DNA from: Pseudonocardia xinjiangensis
GTDB lineage: Bacteria > Actinomycetota > Actinomycetes > Mycobacteriales > Pseudonocardiaceae
Assembly: GCF_012911925.1 (NCBI RefSeq)
Contig: NZ_JAAXKY010000003.1
Coordinates: 62,001 to 126,000 of the forward strand
DNA: 64,000 bases
Direction: 5' to 3'
The translations under genes were made by a program, and so were the position numbers. Of this stretch, positions 16,947 to 25,799 are shown one piece after another (within the stretch, counting starts at the first letter, position 1; every line of letters starts with the position of its first letter). The notes beneath the pieces are model-generated. The model saw nothing but the letters and a program-made list of their open reading frames with translations. It had not been told where the DNA came from and did no database searches.

Positions 16947-19247
16947 GTGACGTCCGCCGCCACCGCGCAGTCCGCCCCCGTCCACACCGACACCGTCCGG
17001 AACGCCGCCGCGACGCCGGACCACCCGCAGCCCCACCGCGAGCTCGGGTTGAAGGACGACGAGTACGCGCGGATCCGGGAGATCCTCGGTCGCAGGCCGA
17101 CCGACGCCGAGCTGGCGATGTACGCCGTGATGTGGAGCGAGCACTGCTCCTACAAGTCGTCGAAGGTGCATCTGGCCTACTTCGGCGAGACCACCACCGA
17201 CGAGATGCGCAGCCGGATGCTCGCCGGGATCGGGGAGAACGCCGGCGTCGTCGACATCGGGGACGGCTGGGCCGTCACGTTCAAGGTCGAGTCGCACAAC
17301 CACCCGTCGTACGTGGAGCCCTACCAGGGCGCGGCCACCGGAGTGGGTGGGATCGTGCGCGACATCATGGCGATGGGCGCCCGCCCGGTGGCGGTGGCCG
17401 ACCCGCTGCGCTTCGGCCCGGCCGACGCGCCCGACACGGCCAGGGTGCTGCCCGGCGTGGTCGCGGGCGTGGGTGGCTACGGCAACTCCCTCGGACTGCC
17501 GAACATCGGTGGTGAGGTCGTCTTCGACGAGGGCTATCTGGGCAACCCGCTCGTCAACGCCCTGTGCATCGGCGCGATGCGCACGGAGGACCTGCACCTC
17601 GCGTTCGCCTCGGGCACCGGCAACAAGATCATCCTGTTCGGCGCGCGCACCGGGCTGGACGGCATCGGCGGTGTGTCGGTGCTCGCCAGCGAGACCTTCT
17701 CGGGCGAGGAGTCGGCGAGCGGCCGCAAGAAGCTCCCGTCGGTGCAGGTGGGTGACCCCTTCATGGAGAAGGTCCTCATCGAGTGCTGCCTGGAGCTGTT
17801 CCACGCCGGACTGGTGGTCGGCATCCAGGACCTCGGCGGCGCCGGCCTGTCGTGTGCCACGTCCGAGCTGGCCAGTGCCGGTGACGGCGGGATGCACGTC
17901 GACCTGGACACGGTGCCGCTGCGGGCCACCGGGATGACACCGGCGGAGATCCTCTCCAGCGAGTCCCAGGAGCGCATGTGCGCCGTCGTGCGTCCCGAGG
18001 ACGTCGACGCCTTCATGGCCGTCTGCCGCAAGTGGGACGTCCTCGCGAGTGTGATCGGTGAGGTCACCGACGGCGACCGACTGGTGATCACCTGGCGCGG
18101 TGAGACCGTGGTGGACGTCCCCCCGCGCACCGTCGCGCACGACGGGCCGGTCTACGAGCGCCCGGTGCAGCGCTCGGCCGCACAGGACGCCCTCGTGGCC
18201 GACACCCCCGACCGCCTGGCCCGCCCGGCCGGCCCGGACGAGCTGCGCGCGGAGATCCTGCGGATGGCCGCCAGCCCCAACCTGTGCAGCCGGGCGTGGG
18301 TCACCGACCAGTACGACCGCTACGTCCGCGGCAACACGGCGTCCGCGCAGCCCGCCGACGCCGGGATGGTGCGCATCGACGAGGAGACCGGGCGCGGGGT
18401 GGCCGTCGCCACCGACTGCAACTCCCGCTTCGTCGCCCTCGATCCCTACGCGGGCGCCCAGCTCGCGCTGGCGGAGGCGTACCGCAACGTCGCGACGAGC
18501 GGCGCGGTGCCACTGGCCGTCACGGACTGCCTGAACTTCGGCTCGCCGGAGGACCCGCACGTGATGTGGCAGTTCCAGCAGGCCGTGCGTGGCCTCGCCG
18601 ACGGGTGCGTTGCGCTCGGTCTGCCCGTGACGGGCGGGAACGTGAGCTTCTACAACCAGACCGGGGAGCGGGCGATCCTGCCCACCCCGGTGGTCGGCGT
18701 GCTCGGCGTGATCGACGACGTGGCCCGGCGCGTCCGGTCCGGGTTCACCCGCGACGGCGACACGGTGCTGCTGCTCGGCGACACCCGTGACGAGCTCGGC
18801 GGCAGCGAGTGGGCGAACGTGGTGCACGGCCACCTGGGCGGTCCGCCGCCGGTGGTCGACCTCGCTGCCGAGCAGCGCCTCGCCCGGCTGCTCGCCGACG
18901 CCGCCGAGGCCGGGCTTCTCACCGGCGCCCACGACCTGTCCGACGGGGGTCTCGCGCAGGCGCTCGTGGAGGCCTGTCTCGTCGGGGGCCAGGGTGCGGC
19001 GGTGGAGCTCCCGGCCGCTCTCGACCCGTTCGTCGCGCTGTTCTCGGAGTCGGCGGGGCGCGTGCTCGTGACCACCGCCGCGGACCGGGCGGACGAGGTC
19101 AGGTCGCTGGCGGAGGCCGCAGGCGTGCCGGTCACGACGCTGGGCACCACCGGGGGCGCGGCGCTGGCCGTCGCGGGCATGGCCGAGCTGTCGCTGGCCG
19201 AGCTGCGGACCGCCTGGGAGGCCACCCTCCCGGCCCTCTTCGGCTGA
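16947..19247 (+). CDS. purL: Phosphoribosylformylglycinamidine synthase subunit PurL
   Basis: The 766-residue protein is the short form of PurL that works with separate PurS and PurQ. It has [12 protein letters not shown] near residue 70, the glycine-rich nucleotide segment [42 protein letters not shown] and the second-half repeat [16 protein letters not shown]-like segment with [10 protein letters not shown]. It uses ATP and the ammonia delivered by PurQ to turn FGAR into FGAM. It starts at a GTG with a -10 box 8 bases upstream. It is followed by the long inverted repeat at 19261-19330, which could end the transcript. Confidence 0.97.
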   Translation: MTSAATAQSAPVHTDTVRNAAATPDHPQPHRELGLKDDEYARIREILGRRPTDAELAMYAVMWSEHCSYKSSKVHLAYFGETTTDEMRSRMLAGIGENAGVVDIGDGWAVTFKVESHNHPSYVEPYQGAATGVGGIVRDIMAMGARPVAVADPLRFGPADAPDTARVLPGVVAGVGGYGNSLGLPNIGGEVVFDEGYLGNPLVNALCIGAMRTEDLHLAFASGTGNKIILFGARTGLDGIGGVSVLASETFSGEESASGRKKLPSVQVGDPFMEKVLIECCLELFHAGLVVGIQDLGGAGLSCATSELASAGDGGMHVDLDTVPLRATGMTPAEILSSESQERMCAVVRPEDVDAFMAVCRKWDVLASVIGEVTDGDRLVITWRGETVVDVPPRTVAHDGPVYERPVQRSAAQDALVADTPDRLARPAGPDELRAEILRMAASPNLCSRAWVTDQYDRYVRGNTASAQPADAGMVRIDEETGRGVAVATDCNSRFVALDPYAGAQLALAEAYRNVATSGAVPLAVTDCLNFGSPEDPHVMWQFQQAVRGLADGCVALGLPVTGGNVSFYNQTGERAILPTPVVGVLGVIDDVARRVRSGFTRDGDTVLLLGDTRDELGGSEWANVVHGHLGGPPPVVDLAAEQRLARLLADAAEAGLLTGAHDLSDGGLAQALVEACLVGGQGAAVELPAALDPFVALFSESAGRVLVTTAADRADEVRSLAEAAGVPVTTLGTTGGAALAVAGMAELSLAELRTAWEATLPALFG

Positions 19248-19260
19248 CCCGCGGGGTCGC

Positions 19261-19330
19261 CCCCGGATTGCAGCAAAGCCACGTTCATGCCGTCACGTTG
19301 CGGCAACGTGGCTTTGCTGCAACACCGGGG
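19261..19330. repeat. Long perfect inverted repeat with a competing inner hairpin
   Basis: TTGCAGCAAAGCCACGTT (19268-19285) and its exact reverse complement AACGTGGCTTTGCTGCAA (19305-19322) form an 18-bp stem with a 19-base loop. Outer CCCCGG/CCGGGG extends the symmetry to 70 bp. CACGTTGC/GCAACGTG (19294-19310) can form an alternative hairpin using part of the same right arm. It begins 14 bp after the purL stop, so it may act as terminator. It has the look of a dispersed intergenic repeat. Confidence 0.85.
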
Positions 19331-19351
19331 ACATTCGGTGGCCGCGCGGGA

Positions 19352-19357
19352 TAGGTT
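19352..19357 (+). promoter_or_regulatory. -10 element for the leaderless sterol-carrier-family gene
   Basis: TAGGTT ends 6 bases before ATG 19364, consistent with a transcript starting at the A of the start codon. Confidence 0.45.
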
Positions 19358-19363
19358 CGCGGC

Positions 19364-19720
19364 ATGCCGGAGGAGATCGACAACGGCGCGCTGAGGGCGG
19401 TGCTGGACTGGCTCGACGGCGGTCCGTCGCCGGAGCGCCCGGTGCTGCGCGGAGCGGTGAAGGAGAGCCTCGCGGCCGTGGCAGCCGCGGCGCCGGGACG
19501 CAGTGTGGAGGTGCGGGTGCCGCCGTACGGGGCCGTGCAGTGCGTCAGCGGGCCCCGGCATGGCCGCGGCACGCCGCCCAACGTCGTCGAGACCGATCCC
19601 CGCACCTGGCTCGCACTCGTCACCGGCAGGCTGACGTGGGTGCAGGCGGTGGAGGAGGGCGCACTGCGCGCGTCCGGAACCCGTAGCGGCGAGATCGCGT
19701 GCCTGCTCCCGCTCTCCTGA
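19364..19720 (+). CDS. Sterol carrier family protein (bacterial SCP-like domain, Rv0807-like)
   Basis: The 118-residue cytosolic protein lies between purL and purF, as does the mycobacterial homologue Rv0807 next to purF. Recognisable segments are ALRAVLDWLDGG, VKESLAAVAAAAPGRSVEVRVPP, VETDPRTWLALVTGRLTWVQAVEEGALRASG and the closing hydrophobic strand. The pattern of a Trp in DPRTWLALVTG followed by a turn and ASG resembles the SCP2-like fold, which binds lipids or other hydrophobic ligands. The biological role is not known, despite the conserved purine context. Confidence 0.75.
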   Translation: MPEEIDNGALRAVLDWLDGGPSPERPVLRGAVKESLAAVAAAAPGRSVEVRVPPYGAVQCVSGPRHGRGTPPNVVETDPRTWLALVTGRLTWVQAVEEGALRASGTRSGEIACLLPLS

Positions 19721-19846
19721 TCAGGCGTGTTGCCACTCTCCCGAGGGGTGAATGCAAACACATGGTGGTGGCGCAAACACAACGCGGTACGGAGAATTGT
19801 CCGATCAAGGTCGAAGCGGAAAGAACGGGCAACAGGGGGTGGTCGC

Positions 19847-22012
19847 GTGGTGGCACCGCGCAGCCTTCCTGATGCCGTCGACGCCGAGTTCGACAACGAC
19901 TCCTGCGACGAGTCGCCGGCCACGGAACGCACCCGTATCGAGCGGCTCGCCGCCCGGTGGGCGCAGCTGGGGCCGCCCGACGATCCCGGCGTCGCCCCCC
20001 ACCTGGCCACGTTGCTGCGCAGGCTCGCAGCGATCCTGCGTGCCGAGCCGTTCTGGCCCCTCGCCGCCCGGGAGGTCGGGTCCGAGCTGCTCAGCACCGG
20101 GCTCTGCGGGGCTCCGGGCCGGCCGACGTACGGGTTCGACGACATCGTTCCGCCCAGCCTCCGCTTGTTGCGGCGAGAGGCGGCCGACGTGATCGGGGTG
20201 CCGGGGGTGGAGGGCGAGCGGCGCCTCGTCGCGGTGCTCGACGAGCTGCTCGCGGGCGTCATCAGGTCGCTGCAGGACCGGAACGGGGCCGGGGACGGCC
20301 GGAGCCGGCCCACCGACGATGCGGATGCGGCCGTCATGCCCCGCCACATGAGCGCCGTGTACGAGCAGTCGTCGTTCGGCGTCGTGATCATGTGCCTGGA
20401 CGGCCGGATGATCGACGTGAACCCGGCCCTCGCCCGGATGTTCGGGCTGGACGGTCCGCTCGACCAGCCGCGGCCGGTGTCCGACTTCGTCCATCCCGAC
20501 GACGTGCTCGACGTCGTCCAGCGCTTCCAGCGGCTCGCAGGCGGCGCGTCGGACGTCGTGCGGATGGAGCTACGGCTCGCGCGTCCCGACTCGGAGGTGC
20601 TGTGGGTCCACGTCACCGCCTCGCGCATCGTCGACGACAGCGGCGAGCCGTCCCATCTGATGGCGGTCGTGGAGGACGTGTCCGACCGGCACCGGCTGCG
20701 TTCGTGGCTCCAGGGCGAGTCCTACCAGGACCAGCTGACCCGCCTGCCGAACCGGGCCGTCACCGAGGCGTGGCTGCACCGCGCCTTCGCCTTCGACGGC
20801 CCGGAGCGGGTGGGCATCTGTGTCCTCGACATCGACGGCTTCCACCCGATCAACGACGGGCTCGGCCAGCAGACGGGGGACCGGCTGCTGCTCGCCGTCG
20901 CGGGCAGGCTGCAGCTGGCGGCGGGCTCTCACCTGGTCACCCGGATCGGGGCCGACGAGTTCGCGGTGCTGGTGTCCGACTCGGAGAGCAGCGGCGACGT
21001 CGGCAGGCTCGCCGACCGGTTGCAGGCCGCTCTGGTGATCCCGTTCCAGATCGACGGCCACACACTCGTGGTCTCGGCGAGCATCGGCGTGGCCGAGTCC
21101 GAGACCGCGGGCGGTAGCGCGGCCGAGCTGTTGCGAGGTGCGGACGTGGCCCGGTCGTGGGCGAAGGCCCTCGGGGGTGGGCGCCGGGTGGTGTTCGACC
21201 CGGAGCGCGACGCCACGGAGTCGGCGCGGTTCGCGCTGCTCTCCGGGCTGCGCGGCGCGATCGACCGCGGTGAGTTCCGCCTGGCCTTCCAGCCGCTCGT
21301 CCAGCTCACCGACGGACGGGTGCGGGGGGCCGAGGCGCTGGTGCGCTGGGACCACCCGGAGCAGGGTGTGATCGGTCCCGGCCGGTTCATCGAGCTGGCC
21401 GAGCACAGCGGCGCGATCGTCCCGCTCGGGCGGTGGGTGCTGGAGGAGGCCTGTGGGCAGGCCGCGAGCTGGTGGCGTGAGCTCGGCCCCGCCGCGCCGT
21501 TCGTCAGCGTCAACGTCTCGCCGCTGCAGCTGACCGAACCGGGCTGGGTCCACGTGGTCACCGGCGCGCTCAGCTCCACGGGGCTCCCGCCCGAGCTGCT
21601 CCAGCTGGAGATCACGGAGCAGGCGGTCCTCGGGGACGAGACCGTCGCCCTCGACGCCCTGAACGCGCTGCGGGCCGCGGGAGTCCGGCTGGCGCTCGAC
21701 GACTTCGGCACCGGTTACTCGAGCCTGGCCTGGCTGCGCACGCTCCCGGTGAACGCCCTCAAGATCGACGGCTCGTTCATCGACGGGCTGCGCAACCCGT
21801 CGGCCGACCCGACGGACTCCTCGATCGTGCGCGCCCTCGTCGAGATGGCCCACGCACTCGGCCTGGACGTCACGGCCGAATGGGTGGAGACCCCCGTGCA
21901 GGCCGAGAGGCTCGCCGAGCTCGGCTGCGACATGGGGCAGGGGAGATGGTTCGGTGATGCCGGTCCCGGTATGTGTGTCCCGGAGCTCCTTCGGCGTAGC
22001 ATCGGCAGCTGA
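19847..22012 (+). CDS. PAS-GGDEF-EAL protein, probable c-di-GMP phosphodiesterase
   Basis: The first plausible start is GTG 19847 behind AGGGGG, giving 721 aa. An N-terminal helical region is followed by a PAS domain (YEQSSFGVVIMCLDGRMIDVNPALARMFG, about residues 170-285), a GGDEF domain whose signature is degenerate (RIGADEFAVL for GGDEF), and an EAL domain (about residues 470-715). The EAL catalytic set looks intact: GAEALVRW, FVSVNVSP, LQLEITEQ, LALDDFGTGYSS, ALKIDGSFI and TAEWVET. The GGDEF half has no I-site RxxD and is likely regulatory. There are no transmembrane segments, so it is probably cytosolic. Confidence 0.9.
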   Translation: MVAPRSLPDAVDAEFDNDSCDESPATERTRIERLAARWAQLGPPDDPGVAPHLATLLRRLAAILRAEPFWPLAAREVGSELLSTGLCGAPGRPTYGFDDIVPPSLRLLRREAADVIGVPGVEGERRLVAVLDELLAGVIRSLQDRNGAGDGRSRPTDDADAAVMPRHMSAVYEQSSFGVVIMCLDGRMIDVNPALARMFGLDGPLDQPRPVSDFVHPDDVLDVVQRFQRLAGGASDVVRMELRLARPDSEVLWVHVTASRIVDDSGEPSHLMAVVEDVSDRHRLRSWLQGESYQDQLTRLPNRAVTEAWLHRAFAFDGPERVGICVLDIDGFHPINDGLGQQTGDRLLLAVAGRLQLAAGSHLVTRIGADEFAVLVSDSESSGDVGRLADRLQAALVIPFQIDGHTLVVSASIGVAESETAGGSAAELLRGADVARSWAKALGGGRRVVFDPERDATESARFALLSGLRGAIDRGEFRLAFQPLVQLTDGRVRGAEALVRWDHPEQGVIGPGRFIELAEHSGAIVPLGRWVLEEACGQAASWWRELGPAAPFVSVNVSPLQLTEPGWVHVVTGALSSTGLPPELLQLEITEQAVLGDETVALDALNALRAAGVRLALDDFGTGYSSLAWLRTLPVNALKIDGSFIDGLRNPSADPTDSSIVRALVEMAHALGLDVTAEWVETPVQAERLAELGCDMGQGRWFGDAGPGMCVPELLRRSIGS

Positions 22013-22038
22013 GTCGTCGTCTGCGCAAGGAGCGAGTT

Positions 22039-23667
22039 GTGCCGAGTTCCACCCGGAACGAGCACCCGACCGACCGCAATCCGAACCCCGACCTCACCGA
22101 CGACCAGGCCGATACGAGCGCCCTCGATCCCGCTCCTCGTGAGGAGTGCGGTGTGTTCGGCGTGTGGGCCCCCGGTGAGGACGTCGCCAACCTCACCTAC
22201 TACGGGCTGTACGCGTTGCAGCACCGTGGCCAGGAGGCCGCCGGGATCGCCGTGTCCGACGGGCACCGGATGGTCGTCTTCAAGGATCTCGGGCTCGTCA
22301 GCCAGGTCTTCGACGAGCAGGTCCTGTCGTCGCTGAAGGGCCACCTGGCGGTGGGGCACTGCCGGTACTCCACCACGGGTTCCACCACCTGGGAGAACGC
22401 CCAGCCGACGTTCCGCACCACCGCCACCGGCAGCGGCATCGCGCTGGGTCACAACGGCAACCTGGTCAACACGGCTGAGCTGCGCGACGAGGTAGCCGCG
22501 CTGCGGACCGCCGCGTCGAAGGCGGACCGCTCGTCGATCCGGTCGAGCACCGACTCCGATCTCATCACCGAACTGCTGGCCGCCACCTCCGCCGACACCG
22601 GCGTCGAGGAGGCGGCGATGCGCCTGCTGCCCAGGGTGCGCGGCGCGTTCTCACTGGTGTTCGCCGACGAGCAGACGCTCTACGCCGCCCGCGACCCCCA
22701 CGGGGTCCGCCCGCTGGTGCTCGGCCGTCTCGAGCGCGGCTGGGTGGTGGCCAGCGAGACCGCGGCGCTGGACATCGTCGGCGCGTCGATGGTGCGCGAG
22801 GTCGAGCCCGGTGAGCTGCTGGCCATCGACGCCGACGGGATGCGCAGCTCCCGGTTCTCGGCGCCGGAGCCGAAGGGCTGCGTGTTCGAGTACGTGTACC
22901 TGGCCCGGCCGGACACCACGATCTCCGGACGGTCCGTGCACGCGGCCCGCGTGGAGATCGGCAGGCGGCTCGCCGTCGAGCACCCGGTCGAGGCCGACCT
23001 GGTGATCCCCGTTCCGGAGTCGGGCACCCCAGCAGCCATCGGCTACGCGCAGGGTTCGGGCATCCCCTACGGGCAGGGCCTGGTGAAGAACGCCTACGTC
23101 GGCCGCACCTTCATCCAGCCCAGCCAGACGATCCGTCAGCTCGGCATCCGGCTCAAGCTCAACCCGCTGCGCGACGTCATCCGGGGCAAGCGGCTCGTCG
23201 TCGTCGACGACTCCATCGTGCGCGGCAACACCCAGCGTGCGCTGGTGCGCATGCTCCGGGAGGCCGGCGCGCTCCAGGTGCACGTGCGGATCGCCTCGCC
23301 GCCGGTGCGCTGGCCGTGCTTCTACGGCATCGACTTCGCCACCCGCGCCGAACTGGTGGCGGGCTCGCTCGACGTCGAGGGCGTACGCCGCTCGATCGGG
23401 GCGGACACGCTGGGCTACGTCTCGCTGGAAGGGTTGATCGCCGCCAGCGAGCAGCCACGCACCCGGCTCTGTTCGGCCTGCTTCGACGGCGAGTACCCGA
23501 TCCCGCTGCCCGACGAGGCGCGGCTGGGCAAGCACCTGCTCGAGAAGCTCTCGGTACCCCCGGCCATCGCCGACCGGGTCGGCGAGACCGTGTCCGGGGC
23601 GGCTTCAGGCGATGCCGGCCCGCTGGCGGTCGGTTACGGTGCGGCCGACGCGCTGCGGCGTCCCTGA
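22039..23667 (+). CDS. purF: Amidophosphoribosyltransferase
   Basis: The 542-residue protein starts at GTG 22039 with an AAGGAG site. The mature N-terminal nucleophile is Cys37 in EECGVFGVWAP, so a 36-residue propeptide must be removed. The glutaminase domain contains LQHRGQEAAGIAVSDG, GHCRYSTTG and GHNGNL. The phosphoribosyltransferase domain has the PRPP loop VVVDDSIVRGNTQ, and the cysteines in LCSACFDGEYP are candidate Fe-S ligands as in Bacillus-type PurF. It catalyses the first committed step of purine synthesis. purM follows after 71 bp on the same strand. Confidence 0.97.
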   Translation: MPSSTRNEHPTDRNPNPDLTDDQADTSALDPAPREECGVFGVWAPGEDVANLTYYGLYALQHRGQEAAGIAVSDGHRMVVFKDLGLVSQVFDEQVLSSLKGHLAVGHCRYSTTGSTTWENAQPTFRTTATGSGIALGHNGNLVNTAELRDEVAALRTAASKADRSSIRSSTDSDLITELLAATSADTGVEEAAMRLLPRVRGAFSLVFADEQTLYAARDPHGVRPLVLGRLERGWVVASETAALDIVGASMVREVEPGELLAIDADGMRSSRFSAPEPKGCVFEYVYLARPDTTISGRSVHAARVEIGRRLAVEHPVEADLVIPVPESGTPAAIGYAQGSGIPYGQGLVKNAYVGRTFIQPSQTIRQLGIRLKLNPLRDVIRGKRLVVVDDSIVRGNTQRALVRMLREAGALQVHVRIASPPVRWPCFYGIDFATRAELVAGSLDVEGVRRSIGADTLGYVSLEGLIAASEQPRTRLCSACFDGEYPIPLPDEARLGKHLLEKLSVPPAIADRVGETVSGAASGDAGPLAVGYGAADALRRP

Positions 23668-23738
23668 CCCACCTTTATCCGACCTGTACACCCGGGCGTC
23701 CCATGCCGCCCCTCACTCACGCCAGGAGCGTTGCGACG

Positions 23739-24833
23739 ATGCCGCCGACCACCTCCGGAGCCGACGGGCCCGGCGCCAGCTACGCGTCAGCCGGTGTCGA
23801 CATCGACGCCGGGGAGCGCGCGGTCGAGGCGCTGCGCCCGTTCGCGGAGAAGGCGAGCCGACCCGAGGTCCTGGGTGGCATCGGGGGGTTCGCCGGGCTG
23901 TTCGCGCTGAAGATGGGCCGCTACACCGAGCCGGTGCTGGCGGCGTCCACCGACGGGGTGGGCACCAAGATCGCCGTGGCGCAGGCCGTCGACAAGCACG
24001 ACACGATCGGCCTCGACCTCGTGGCCATGGTCGTCGACGACCTGGTGGTGTGCGGGGCGGAGCCGCTGTTCCTGCAGGACTACATCGCCGTGGGACGGCT
24101 GGTGCCCGACCAGGTCGCCACCATCGTCAAGGGCATCGCCGAGGGGTGTCAGCAGGCCGGCTGCGCGTTGCTGGGCGGGGAGACCGCCGAGCATCCCGGG
24201 CTGATGGAGGACGGCAGCTACGACATCTCGGCCACCGGCGTCGGGATCGTGGAGGCCGACGCGATGCTGCGCCCCGACCGGGTCCGTCCCGGGGACGTGC
24301 TACTGGCGATGGGCTCGTCGGGCCTGCACTCCAACGGCTACTCGCTGGCCCGGCACGTGCTGCTGGACATCGCGCGGATGCCGCTCTCGGGGCACGTGGA
24401 GGAGTTCGGGCACACCCTCGGGGAGGAACTGCTCGTCCCCACCCGGATCTACGCCCGCGACTGCCTCGCGCTGGCGGCCGAGACCGGGGTGCGCACCTTC
24501 GCCCACATCACCGGTGGCGGGTTGGCCCGCAACCTCGAGCGCGTGCTCCCGCCCGGCCTGGAAGCGGTCGTGGAGCGCGGCACCTGGACGCCGGCTCCGG
24601 TGTTCAAGCTGATCGCCTCCCGCGGCCGGGTCGACCGCGCGGAGATGGAGAAGACGTTCAACATGGGTGTCGGCATGGTGGCGGTCGTGCCTGCCGACGA
24701 CGTCGACCGGGCACTGGCCGTGCTCACCGCCCGGCACGTCCCGGCGTGGGTGCTGGGTGAGGTGCGCCGAGGGGGCACCGAGCCGCTCGCCGACGGCCGG
24801 GTGCACCTCAAGGGCGACCATCCCCGTTTCTGA
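23739..24833 (+). CDS. purM: Phosphoribosylformylglycinamidine cyclo-ligase (AIR synthetase)
   Basis: The 364-residue protein starts YASAGVDIDAGERAVEAL about 15 residues into the sequence, with ATG 23739 preferred (AGGAG 10 bases upstream) over an in-frame ATG at 23703. PurM features include LAASTDGVGTK, DLVAMVVDDLVVCGAEPLFLQDYIAVG, GGETAEHPGL and the C-terminal ITGGGLARNLERVLP and FNMGVGM. It closes FGAM to AIR using ATP. Its last 26 bases overlap the convergent Nudix gene. In mycobacteria the next gene is DUF3073; here that gene lies 23.5 kb away. Confidence 0.97.
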   Translation: MPPTTSGADGPGASYASAGVDIDAGERAVEALRPFAEKASRPEVLGGIGGFAGLFALKMGRYTEPVLAASTDGVGTKIAVAQAVDKHDTIGLDLVAMVVDDLVVCGAEPLFLQDYIAVGRLVPDQVATIVKGIAEGCQQAGCALLGGETAEHPGLMEDGSYDISATGVGIVEADAMLRPDRVRPGDVLLAMGSSGLHSNGYSLARHVLLDIARMPLSGHVEEFGHTLGEELLVPTRIYARDCLALAAETGVRTFAHITGGGLARNLERVLPPGLEAVVERGTWTPAPVFKLIASRGRVDRAEMEKTFNMGVGMVAVVPADDVDRALAVLTARHVPAWVLGEVRRGGTEPLADGRVHLKGDHPRF

Positions 24834-25545
24834 GAGCGGCGACGCGAACCGGCCCGCCGTTGGTGAGCGGTGCCGGGTCGCGGAGCATGGGGGGGTGGAG
24901 AGCCGTCGCCTTGCCCCGCTGGAACAGCTGCCCGGGGCGGCCGCGGCCGGTGCGCACCTTCTCGCCGGTGGGGAGCAGGAAGTCGGGAGTGGACGTCACC
25001 TTGCGCTGGAAGTTGCGGGGGTCGATCGTCGTGCCCCACACCGCCTCGTAGACCCGTCGTAGCTGCGACACGGTGAACTCCGGCGGGCAGAACGACGCGG
25101 CCAGCGTCGTGTACTCCAGCTTCGAGCGAGCCCGCTCGACGCCGTCGGCGAGGATCCGCGCATGGTCGAACGCCAGATGCCCGACCTCGCCCACCGGGTG
25201 CCATGTCCCGATCGCGGTGCCGGACCCGCTCTCCTCCCCGGCCAGACCGGGCAGGAGAGCGAGGTGGCCGACGGTGAGCACCCGGCCGCGCGGGTCGCGG
25301 TCCGGGGCGGCGTAGCTGCCGAGCTGTTCGAGGTGGTGGCGGCCGACGGTCAGGCCGGTGTCCTCGACGAGCTCCCGGGTGGCGGCGTCGAGCAGATCCT
25401 CGCGCTGCCGCACGAACCCGCCGGGCAACGCGGGTTCGCCGGGGAACGGGGGCGCCGAACGCTGCGTGAGCAGCACACAGAGCCGGTCGTCGCGCACCGT
25501 GAGAACTACCAGGTCAACGGCCACGGCGAAGAGGTTGCCACGCAT
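24808..25545 (-). CDS. NrtR-type Nudix regulator (Nudix domain plus winged helix)
   Basis: The 245-residue protein has a Nudix domain (residues about 5-145) and a C-terminal winged helix containing FTVSQLRRVYEAVWGTTIDPRNFQRKV at about 155-185, the layout of NrtR regulators of NAD metabolism. The Nudix box G43-x5-E49-x7-R57-E-L-V-E-D-T-G is intact except that the last metal-binding Glu is Asp. NrtR proteins bind ADP-ribose and repress nicotinamide or pentose genes; the target here is not clear, since no NAD genes are nearby. It is divergent from a FUSC-family gene, with an operator-like palindrome between them. Confidence 0.83.
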   Translation of the reverse strand: MRGNLFAVAVDLVVLTVRDDRLCVLLTQRSAPPFPGEPALPGGFVRQREDLLDAATRELVEDTGLTVGRHHLEQLGSYAAPDRDPRGRVLTVGHLALLPGLAGEESGSGTAIGTWHPVGEVGHLAFDHARILADGVERARSKLEYTTLAASFCPPEFTVSQLRRVYEAVWGTTIDPRNFQRKVTSTPDFLLPTGEKVRTGRGRPGQLFQRGKATALHPPMLRDPAPLTNGGPVRVAALRNGDGRP

Positions 25546-25616
25546 GCGGTTCTCACCCTGATGAGGAGAGAGGCGATCATCGTCGGGCTGACGGTACAGG
25601 TGGCTCCGACAACGAT

Positions 25617-25636
25617 TTACAGACGATCACATGTAA
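25617..25636. promoter_or_regulatory. Inverted repeat between nrtR-like and FUSC genes
   Basis: TTACA (25617-25621) and TGTAA (25632-25636) are inverted around 10 bases, and the symmetry partly extends outwards. It lies in the 254-bp gap between the two divergent genes and is a candidate operator for the NrtR-like protein. No gene is seen in the rest of this gap. Confidence 0.35.
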
Positions 25637-25799
25637 TGACAAGTGAGCATTTGCTGGAGGCGTCGTACGCTCGGGGAACTCGAGGGCGACTTCCGTGCCT
25701 TCGACGCGGCCGGGGCGGCCGCCGATCGTCGCGGGTCTGCGTCCGGGGTGAGGTCCCCGCGCCGGACGCCCGGCCCGGGGCAGGACCAGGACCACGCCG

